A program made the position numbers and the translations under genes. 64,000 nt of DNA from Trichostrongylus colubriformis (lineage: Eukaryota > Nematoda > Chromadorea > Rhabditida > Trichostrongylidae): the NCBI GenBank assembly GCA_963978905.1, contig OZ022259.1, positions 11,594,001 to 11,658,000 on the forward strand, in the 5' to 3' direction. This document shows positions 27,093 to 35,761 of the stretch, one piece after another; position 1 is the first letter of the stretch; each line of letters opens with the position of its first letter. Below the pieces are notes generated by a model. The model had not been told where the DNA came from. It did not search any database and saw nothing but the letters and a program-made list of their open reading frames with translations.

Positions 27093-27165
27093 AAAGCAAT
27101 TCCGATCGACCTATTGACGCCCGTGATGTTACGCGCACATTAGTATGCGCTACCCTAACTGATAG

Positions 27166-28976
27166 TATATTACATCGCGTACCAATAACTAACATGTCCC
27201 TATCACAAAAATTTTTGGTGCAAGCTCATTCTGCCAAAAATCGTGTGGAGCAGAAAACCAGATAACGCGGTCGCACCCTTTAAAAGTTTAGAAAGCTATG
27301 TGGCTGTCTTGACACTCGATATGAGACGATCATGAAGTAACCAAAAATGAATTATGAGCAAGTGAGATATGTAGTGTCACGTACATGGTTCGTTCTTACT
27401 AATTATTTATAGAACGCTTCACCTCAAGGGTCTTTAGTATTCTCATTTCTACAGAATTGTTCACATAGTGTTGTGGTACTTTATGGGGAGGGAAGCAATT
27501 TATGGGCATGTTCTTTTGCAGGACGTTTAAAGAAGTTGCAGTTGGATAAGAGGATAAAATTATTGATGCTGTATGGTGTTCGTGAATGCGCAAACTCTCA
27601 CACTTCTGCTGAACATCAAATCTTCATGAGGCTCCGGAACAACATAAAAATGAGCTGCAATCGCAGTGCTTTTGCGGTGTCCCGCCGGTGGATCACTGTG
27701 TTGTATGTGCACATGAGTCCACCCATCGGTCTCACGCAATGGAGGTAAGTTATTCTTTTTTGAAATGGAATAATGCACATTTCTGCACCGCGTTACTGCA
27801 AATAGGAATGTGGCAGGTACTTTCAAACTAGGACAATGGCCACATTCCGACGTCTGCTCCGATTGTTGTATTTGATAGTTTCGTATATCAGAATTCGACA
27901 TTAAGCCAAATTGCTTTGAGGCTTTTTCAAGTCTCTTTCTGGAATAATCTGGTACAGCAAAAGAATACCTACTACTAATACTCATTAATTCTCTGTAGAA
28001 CTGTTGTGAGTGAGCATGTCAAGCTATACACTTAATCCAATCTACATAGTGTTGGAACACGGTGAGAAATCACTGGGACGATCAGTGGTCAGTAGGTTTA
28101 TGATAGAAAATTCAACCAAGCCTAGCGGGACAAGCTCCTGCACAAATTTCTACATCGATCATCAATCAAGACTTGGTATCCAGAAGAGGAGAACATCATT
28201 CGCCACTATCCTGGTGCTCCCGATAAGGACAATCTAATAACAGATGAGACACACTGGTCATACATTCTCTCTTGTGCTGTCAATAAGACGTTTTGTTAGG
28301 TCGGATTAGTTACCTCACATGCCATCGACCTCGAAAAGTTGTTGGGAATTGCAAAGAGGAACATAGGTATCCAACTTGATGTAAACTTGTCGTGTGCACC
28401 CACTGGTTACAAAATATCGAATCTGCAACGATCTAACAGCTGAATGTCTCGACTGTCGGTTTCTTTTGAGATCTGTCGGAGATTCCAATTTAATCAAATT
28501 AAAAAACTCATGAATCAGGAACGAAAAACTGAGAAATGATTCGTTTCACCTTTAGATCATGCGAATCATTTATGTGGTCATCCTCTGAGGATTTTTAGTG
28601 ATTAGAGGACGACCAGGTTAATATGAGTTGAATGACTTATCATTGAACATGAGGATAAAGAGAAAAACGTAGTACAAAGTGAAAGTACATCATCGCTCAA
28701 AAAGAAAATGTCGTGAATAAGAAATTTTGAGAGCTGGAGAAATTATTTGTGAGGGATAGCAAAAAGTGTATTGTGCTCTGAAAATACAGTGAATAAATGT
28801 ATGATAGTCAGCATTCTAATGCCTGCTAATCAGGGATGGAGCGGATAAATGTCGTATATGTAGTGGAGATGAAGTACTCTAACTGAAATGCCTTGGATTG
28901 TCTTAACAAGGTCCACGACACTTTTATAGCGGTCGTTGACAATTTATCTATAACTGATGAATTTATTTTTATGGAT
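27166..28976. other. No supported gene; one unassigned minus-strand frame
   Basis: The only frame of note is minus 27,560-27,985 (141 codons). Its first part (residues such as RKRLEKASKQFGLMSNSDI and RNYQIQQSEQTSECGHC) looks protein-like. It lies downstream of, and in the same orientation as, the reverse-transcriptase wreck at 29,035-30,225, but I could not show that they belong together. The remainder to 28,976 is AT-rich with no recognisable feature. Confidence 0.3.
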
Positions 28977-28989
28977 ACACTTCAATATG

Positions 28990-29042
28990 TTTGCTATTGC
29001 TATTATAAATTGCTATTGCTAAATGCTATTGCTATTATAAAT
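28990..29042. repeat. TGCTATT short direct repeats
   Basis: TGCTATTGCTATTATAAAT is present twice, around 28,992-29,010 and 29,024-29,042, with a partial TGCTATTGCTAAA between. It abuts the downstream (3') end of the minus-strand reverse-transcriptase remnant and may mark that element's tail. Confidence 0.6.
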
Positions 29043-30225
29043 CTTTGATGTATTCATAATTCAGTAAGATTGTTGTAAATTCTTTTAATTTTGTCTTTTT
29101 TTCGAATCCTCTAGTAGTATTGGCTATGGGTTTCTGCATGAACAACTGAAGCTTTATTCTTATCTGATATGTTTGTATCATAATGTGGGAACCTAATAAC
29201 TTTGAAACTGAAGTCATCAGCCATATTATATAAACATGGTCAACCTTACCTTCATCTATCCCTTTGGTTGTGTAAACTAAAACCAGTAGATCATCCACAT
29301 ATCTAGATGGTGAGGACAGCTTGTTTTCTCATCTTTATATTCTTGGATAATTATATTTAGAACTGAAAGGGTGAGATTTGCTAGTAAAGGGCTGAAGTTC
29401 CCTCCTTTATTTTGCTTGTACATATTATCCCCGAATAGACAGTAGCTATTCTTTACCGAACAATCAACTAAATCAATTAAATCGTTGTTATTGTAACTTC
29501 TATAACCATTTTTATATTCTTACCATCAGTGTAATACACACGATATCCGTGAGTGACCAATAGCTGCTTACTAGAATTTTTAAGAACAAATATTTGGCAT
29601 TATCTGTATATTTCTTATAATTGTATCATATTCTAAATTTGTAAACATGTCTGTGAAATCTGCTGCATATAACTTCTATTTGTAATGGGATCCGGACTAG
29701 TGTTCATAAAATTAATAGACCAATATGTTTTTATTGCTTTGTTTTACCTTGTATTACATTGGCACATTCAATGAAGAGGTTTTAATGAAAGATAGTATAA
29801 TATGCAGTTCTTGGGCCGATGTTTTTATACTACAATTTGTGGCGCCTGTAAAGGATCTAACCCCAATCGGATTCTTATGTAGCTTAGGATTGCATACATA
29901 TAACTGGTAGTTCTGCTTTCTGTTATGTATTGAGCTTGCTTCGAATACAAAAGGGCTTATGTCTTAGTAGTATAGCATACTTATCATCGGAATTCACTCT
30001 ATTCTCGGTATTATTACTATTTTGCATTAAAAAACTCTGCTAATCAGTATCATACAGAATATCCATTTCCGTCTAAATACCCACAAACATTTTTCACAAA
30101 CAACCCCATAATTATTACTTGCCTTATCTAGGGGACAGAACCCTAAATTATTTTGGTATCGTTCAATAATATCTTTCAGTATACATTCCCCTAGCCCAAA
30201 ACCAAATATCTATTGATACTTAACC
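29035..30225 (-). pseudogene. Reverse transcriptase remnant, Penelope-like motif order
   Basis: Read on the minus strand from 30,225 downward, in several frames, the order is: ECILKDIIERYQNN then DKASNNYGVVCEK (about 30,110-30,190); NPKLHKNPIGVR with GATNCS (about 29,825-29,890); ADFTDMFTNLEYDTII (about 29,620-29,670); NMYKQNKGGN then SPLLANLTLSVL (about 29,360-29,430); RYVDDLLVLVYTTKG (about 29,265-29,310); and FSFKVIRFPHYDTNI (about 29,170-29,215). An LPK-like LHK motif, a DxxxMFTNL motif A, a KG...SPLLA motif B and a YVDD motif C identify an RT palm. The LHK and TNL forms resemble Penelope-like and related RTs and are unlike the RTE copy at 20,720. Many stops and shifts make it dead. No GIY-YIG endonuclease was found. 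The exact class is uncertain. Confidence 0.7.
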
Positions 30226-30634
30226 GTTACTGGGTAGAAAGTCTGTGGTGACGGATGGCTTAATAACATTACTGATTTCTTATTTACTAAGACTTTTTAT
30301 TAATCCATATTATCTAATAGGTTCTAGCACTTCTTCTCTAGTGATAATTTTCCAAAATACCTTCATAGTCCAGGTTATTTTACGTTTTATATTTTTTCTG
30401 TCCTCCATTATTTCTTTGTTTAGTAATTTTGAGGCTGGTGAGAGGTGGGTTGTTCTTGTACATGACAGGATAACTTATGCTAGAAAATTACCATATCCTA
30501 TAATGTTATCATTAAGTCTGAACGGAAAAGGGGTTATAGGTAACTCAATCCAAAACAATTCTTTTTCTTTAGAGTGGGTTGATTCGAAGGCACACCACGC
30601 GAATCAGTTCAGTGGTTTACTTCCTTGGAACAGT

Positions 30635-30997
30635 TGGTCCTTGGATAACAGCTCAGACTGAATCTTTGTTGCTGCTCCGCGATGCACCCTCACGGTGCTG
30701 TGTCTGCCTGAAAACATTCGAGGCATGCCTACCTAAACGAAGCACACCTGCTCTTAGACGAACAATTTCCAATGTGGAAACTGCTTTCATCATCGCATGG
30801 CTCTTTCATTGGATTATCTTCTCTTATCGCTAGTCTCCTTCTCCATGTGTCTCCTAGGTTTGATATTCACTCGTCCAAGGCCAGGTGTGATCTGATTGGG
30901 TGAACGTGGCTCGGTGGTGTTCAAGCAAGCACGACACCGTGAGGGTTCACCGTGCACCCGCAACGAAGGTGCAGCGTCAGCAGTTATCCAAGGAACT
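30635..30997. mobile_element. 363-bp foldback element with about 120-bp inverted arms
   Basis: The left arm (30,636-30,762: GTCCTTGGATAACAGCT, CACCCTCACGGTGCTGTG, CTTAGACGAAC) matches the reverse complement of the right arm (30,875-30,996: CTCGTCCAAGGCCAGGTGTG, CACGACACCGTGAGGGT, CAGTTATCCAAGGAAC). The two arms have diverged by substitutions and small gaps. A T-rich spacer of about 110 bases separates them. There is no coding capacity. It lies next to a second palindromic system starting at 31,293. Confidence 0.6.
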
Positions 30998-31292
30998 CCT
31001 TCCCTCAAGAAAGTTAACCACTAATCTGATTACCGCGTGGGTGCCTTTAATACAATCTAGCAGCATAACCGTAATTCCTTTACCGCACTGAAAAATATGA
31101 TCATATAAATGTGTATGTGTATTGTGTTTTGTGATATTATTTTGATGTACTCCTATTCTAGTTTTTAATTTTCTTACAGGCATTCCAAACTCCAAATATG
31201 TTATGTGTAGCCTTATTTTTCCTTTTTTTATAGAAGGCACATTTTACGATAATCAAACGGGTCAGCTTACCTTCGTGAGGCAGATCCTTGGA

Positions 31293-31965
31293 CTTCAAGA
31301 AGTATGGTTCACCATCAAAGCTAGCCTGGACCCTACACCTGCGCAAGCAGATGTAGGGCCATGATAGCCCACCGGGGCCACAAGGAACTAATGTTCCAGC
31401 AAGGGTCGTCGACCCATCAGATTATGGCGAAGTGGCCTTCAAGAAGTATGGTCCACCATCAAAACTAGTCTGGCACCTTCTTTCGCGTCGCCTAGGTTGG
31501 CTATCATGGCCCTACATCTGCTTGCGCAGGTGTAGGGTAGTGATAGCGCACAGGAGTGACGCGAAAAAGATGCAGGCTGACTAGTTACCCAAGGAACTAA
31601 TGTTCCAGCAAGGCTCGACCCATCAGATTATGGCGAAGTGGCCTTCAAGAAGTATGGTCCACCATCTAAACTAGTCTGGCACCTTTTTTCGCGTCGCTCC
31701 GGTGGGCTATCATGGCCCTACATCTGCTCGAATCCACTGCGACGCCGCCCATTTTGCTCGGCTGACCAATGAGAGAGCTCAAGTAGGTGGCGTCGCAGTG
31801 GGTTTGCGCAGGTGTAGGGTCGTGATAGCTCACAGGGGTGACGCGAAAAAGATGCAGGCCGACTAGTTACCCAAGGAACTAATGTTCCAGCAAGGCTCGT
31901 CCCATCAGATTATGGCGAAGTGGCTTTCAAGAAGTATGGTCCACCATCAAAATAGTCATGTTGTT
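31293..31965. repeat. Tandem array of palindromic units, variable centres
   Basis: The phrase CTTCAAGAAGTATGGTYCAC starts three units at 31,293, 31,437 and 31,643 and a partial fourth near 31,924, so spacings are 144, 206 and about 282 bp. In units 2 and 3 the phrase is followed by a near-palindrome of about 60-base arms: ACTAGTCTGGCACC...TTTCGCGTC...GGCTATCATGGCCCTACATC pairs with GTGTAGGG...GTGATAGC...GACGCGAAAAAGATGCAGG...GACTAGT. Each unit ends in AAGGAACTAATGTTCCAGCA. Unit 1 lacks the outer arms and carries the centre in the opposite orientation. Unit 3 has 76 extra bases in the loop. Confidence 0.75.
31729..31804. mobile_element. 76-bp nested inverted repeat in the palindrome loop
   Basis: Compared with unit 2, unit 3 has 76 additional bases exactly at the apex of the palindrome. 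The ends of this insert are CCACTGCGACGCCGCC (31,734-31,749) and GGTGGCGTCGCAGTGG (31,786-31,801), reverse complements with one mismatch. Either a very small element inserted in the loop, or the loop was lost from unit 2. Confidence 0.6.
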
Positions 31966-32640
31966 ATAGGACCGACTAATTTCTTGTATAGGTATGTCGT
32001 CAAGGGTATTGAATTCATATTTGAACTTATTTATTTCATTGCATTGAATTATTATTTATCTTTTGTGTATGAGTGTATATATATTTATATTTATCTATAT
32101 TTTGATCATTTTGTTTATTTTTTGTTCAATTTGTTTATTCGCTATACAAAAATATAACTGAGAAGTGGCGGGTAAAGGTAACGGTGTATATACATAGTAA
32201 CATGTACCAAAATAGTTAGAAGAGCGGAAAAGTAGTCCAAGTGGTTAGAAGAACAAATCTAGTGTGAGAAAGCTATTTCAATCAATATAGCTAATAAAAG
32301 ATATCCAAATAACTATATCAAGTAAATGTGTGTGGCTCTGTCGCGTGAAAGTTAAAGTAAATAAAAGAGTGAAAGATTGAAGAAGAAGGTGACTAATAGA
32401 GAGAAGAGACAAATATTGGAATAAAAAAGATAAATATTTGCAAGTGCTTGTATAATTGGTATGTGTTAATAGAGAACAAATGACGAGAATCAACTAGGTG
32501 AATGTGAAGGAAAACCAGAGAGGCTCAACGAAGATTATGAAACAAGTAAATGTTTCTCAAAAAATTGTCGTCAAATAAGTTACTTGTTAATTATCTCTGA
32601 AATTACACTGTTTATCAGGTTGTACCTACAGTCCTGTAGG
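31966..32640. other. AT-rich spacer
   Basis: AT-rich sequence with TATATTTATAT-type low complexity at 32,070-32,110. No gene or repeat boundary is recognised. Confidence 0.5.
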
Positions 32641-32646
32641 ATTTTT

Positions 32647-33206
32647 CGGCACTATTCACACAGAGCTACCCCACTACCTCAACCGATGCGGTCGAAGAGA
32701 TGATTTCTGCAAAACCTTTTGATTCAGCTGCGAACTTCCCCCAGGGCTATTTCGATCCGTAGCACGCGAATATGACATTAGTTTGGCGCGAAACCGCTTG
32801 GCGCCTGCGCCAAAATGGGGTGGATCACCAAACTCATTCAAAATTCGTCCTAAAGGGTATTTCGACTCGTAGAACAAGAATATGACATTTGTTTGACGCG
32901 AAACCGCTCGGCGCCGGCGCTAAAGTGGGGTGGATCACAAAACTTGCTCAAGATTTGTTCTAAGGAGTATTTCGACCCGTAGAACACGAATATGACATCG
33001 GCGTGGAACCGCTCCGTGCCGGCGCCAAGCACTTTCTTGCTAAACGAATGCATATTCGTCTTCCGATTTGGCTACAAACTTCTACCCAGGGGTCGAATTA
33101 CCCCTGGGTAGAAGTTTGTAGCCGAATCGAAAAGTTTTCTTAGAAATCACCTCTTCGACCACAACGGTTGGAGAGGTGATGGGGTAGCTCTAGGTTAATA
33201 GTGCCG
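32647..33206. mobile_element. 560-bp TIR element with three internal 110-bp tandem repeats
   Basis: The ends are CGGCACTATT and AATAGTGCCG, and the inverted similarity continues for about 75 bases (AGAGCTACCCCACTACCTC...GGTCGAAGAGATGATTTC against the far arm). Directly outside, ATTTTT occurs on both sides (32,641-32,646 and 33,207-33,212), a likely 6-bp target duplication. Inside, a unit of about 110 bases starting GGGTATTTCGAYCCGTAGAAC and containing GGCGCCGGCGC and GGGGTGGATCAC is repeated about two and a half times (32,745-33,030). The right interior has a perfect 24-bp palindrome at 33,070-33,123. No transposase is present. Minus-strand frames here are shadows. Confidence 0.75.
33070..33123. 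repeat. Perfect 24-bp inverted repeat with 6-base loop
   Basis: GGCTACAAACTTCTACCCAG plus GGGT pairs exactly with its complement after the spacer CGAATT. The same word, GGGTCGAATTACCCCTGGGT with flanks, recurs in diverged form in the termini of the elements at 43,050-43,520 and 52,200-52,640. Confidence 0.85.
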
Positions 33207-33339
33207 ATTTTTCAAAAACATCAATAGATCTTGTTTGCTTCGAGACAGATCTAGGCTATGCAGGAATATACTAGGACGTTTTCTATGCTTTTCTAGCAGA
33301 GTATATATTGCCCCACCAGATTCCGTAGAGAAAGCTACA

Positions 33340-33580
33340 ATGCCCGTAGTCGATACCCACCAAACACGCGGTATAATCTCCTGTGAGTGTTTTCGCGGCA
33401 CCAAAGCGACCGCAGCTTGCGACTCCATCAACGCTGCATTGAGTGAGGTATGTATGAGCCACGAGACCATGCGCTGCTGGTTCATCAGCATCAGCAACGG
33501 CGAGATTGACATGGAAGACGAACCACGCTCAGAACTGTGCTCTTCTGACGAGGTACTGGTACAAGGCGAAACAGTCACCG
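33340..33580 (+). pseudogene. Mariner-type transposase N-terminal HTH fragment
   Basis: A continuous plus-strand frame contains CECFRGTKATAACDSINAAL, then MSHETMRCWF and NGEIDMEDEPRSELCSSDE. This follows the HTH_48 pattern of mariner-family and SETMAR-like transposases: a first helix-turn-helix, a C-R-x-W-F core and a D-x-E-D-x-P-R-S-G-R-P-like tail, here with SGRP replaced by SELC. No DDE/D catalytic domain follows before 34,000, and the start of the domain is not a clean methionine context. It is most simply a 5' fragment of a dead mariner copy. A captured DNA-binding exon is possible but unsupported. Confidence 0.55.
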
Positions 33581-33899
33581 CTGCCATATACAGCCGCCAT
33601 CTTCAGCAGCTCTGGTACCATTGCACACAATACAGAAATTATTCATTCAAATGATAAATACACAAACCAGAAATTCGTAACCACCGATGTATGATGAGCT
33701 GCGGACCAGCTCCATCAGTTCGAAGGGACTGGCCCTCCAGTCCCCTAGAGGACTGGGGGGGATCACCGAGTAAGGACAGTAAGCGGTTTCGAATGTCAAT
33801 AGTGTTCATTAAAGGAACTGGAAGGGGTCCGAAACAAGAGAAAAATACAAAGAAATGAGCACTTTGTAACAAACGCAGAAGGTTAGAAGCGATAATCGG

Positions 33900-34370
33900 T
33901 GAAAAAACCCGAATTCAAAAGTGCATCGCTGCGGTGTGTATTCGCGCCTCATTCGCACCATCGCACTGACTTTCCGAGTTGTCCGCTGCAGGAGAGGGGC
34001 CGCGGTCCAACGTTAGTTGTAGCACCTGACTCGCAGCGCAGTGGAGTGGCCATTCCCAACTACATTAGCATTCATGTAAGTACATCTAGAAACAATATAA
34101 GAAAGAACAACGGAAAAAGTAAAAGGAAAAGACAAATCTATAATAGAAACATCTTCTCTTGGCACATGCCAAGGCGTCAAATTGGCGAGTTTGTGTAATG
34201 GCGACCACTTTAACTCGTCCACACTACGTCTGTTCCACCGTAAGCCAAAATTACTCCCTTCTGGTGTCTTTAATTTGACGTGATTATACCGCGAGGCATA
34301 AGAGGGCAGCAAGCGGCGTTGGAGCCGACAACGCTTGAAAATAATGCAAGAACAATGGTAAAAGTTCAAA
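33900..34370 (-). other. Possible orphan exon pair, unrecognised
   Basis: A minus-strand frame of 118 codons (34,369-34,013) contains a stretch that looks coding: YNHVKLKTPEGSNFGLRW, then NRRSVDELKWSPLHKLANL and TPWHVPRED (about 34,290-34,155). After it a GTTTCTA donor-like word at about 34,157 and a GCTAATGTAG acceptor-like word at about 34,062 could splice to a second short frame (TPLRCESGATTN...). I do not recognise a family. It might be a repeat-borne ORF or part of a gene whose other exons I missed. No promoter or polyadenylation signal was identified. Confidence 0.3.
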
Positions 34371-35761
34371 ACTTTTGCGGTGGGATGATCTTTACACCGA
34401 TAAACAGCATTTTTGACACTGAATACATCAGTATAAGTCTCGTCTGAATTAATTAGGGTACGTCCACATTCATACTTTCATGTGCAATTAACACTTTTTT
34501 AAATTCACAATTCCGGTTGTGTTGTTGTTTGAATGCCGCTTCCATTCACTGGAAGTGTAGAATGTTGTATTCGGAAACCTCATGCGATTTTTATTGATCG
34601 AAATGTTATTTTGAAAAAGAGAAGGGCAATTTTTCAGCATTCAAGGTAAGCCGTTTACCGATGTTTGAAGCTTCATCACAGAAGGAGCGCCTGCCTGTAA
34701 TCTGGAAGTCAGGTAATTCTTGCAGTACGCAGCCAGTAGTTCGTGAAAGGTGAGTTATACTCTCAATTGGCTCATCGATTTTGACGAAATGAGCTTAAAA
34801 ACTCTGAAATTTCGTGCTAAAGAGTGAATCCTGAAAGTTTAAGATAACTCACTAAAAAAATGGTTAGTGTATAACATGGGGGAGCAACAATTGAACATGT
34901 GAATGTGAGCCGGAAAAAGTTGGAGTCTTGCCCGAAGGTAAAATTAGAGAAGTCTTTGCAGCTTTTTCGAGAAACTGGTGACCTACTCATCAAAATTCGA
35001 CATCTCATAGGTCATTGAATTCGTCGCATCGAGCAAATCTAACGCTTTTTAATTTTTCCCATTTTATTTATTTTGTAATGAATTTATGACGGTGCGACGG
35101 TTTGTGCCGTTTAATCCGTCGCCCACCGTCGATTTTTCAAAAAATGTGAGCGGTATTGTACGTTGCTTCTGCAACAATATCCTTATGATGTATCTAGTGT
35201 CATCATTATTTAGCCTAAGTATTTTTATTATCCTGACCGGTGTATCAATGTCCCATCATGGCCCATTATGTTTTTATTATCCTAACCGGTGTTTCAATGT
35301 CCCATCACATCATGTCCTTCTTTAGAATGTCACAAAGCTTGTGTGCGCGTAGTTTAAACTAAGCCCAACATGCCTCAAGAGTAACTGAAAATGTTTCAGG
35401 AAACAGCTGCGTCACCTTTTCTCTTCGTACTAGATTGCTTGGAAACTAGATAGGTAAGTTGTGTTGCCTTTTATATATATATGAGTTAGAGTTGTAATGA
35501 GTTTTATACTTTACTGATTTTGATATGTTTGAATGATCGATTATTAATACCTAGACTCATTATTGATTCTGTTCATAAATCTGTCGTCGTACTACACTCG
35601 GTAATTACAACTGTATTTTCGAAACTGTGTAGATATAATTGAATTATTTTATTCTATGTCCACATATCTTGGACTAAGAATGAACTTCATGGCATTGTTC
35701 GAAAATATTTATAGCTGTGTAGTATGCTAAGGGGCACTACTTCTTCGCACGCACTGCGAAC
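34371..35761. other. Intergenic stretch with a 49-bp direct repeat
   Basis: No gene is supported. A word starting TTTTTATTATCCT(G/A)ACCGG and running through GTTTCAATGTCCCATCA occurs at 35,222 and again at 35,271 (period 49, few mismatches). The rest is AT-rich. Confidence 0.5.

Noticed and set aside
33195..33587. Minus-strand frame with IPRVWWVSTTGIV, resembling a mariner catalytic segment
   Set aside because: The same bases on the plus strand encode a much better mariner HTH match; the minus-strand likeness is taken as coincidence.
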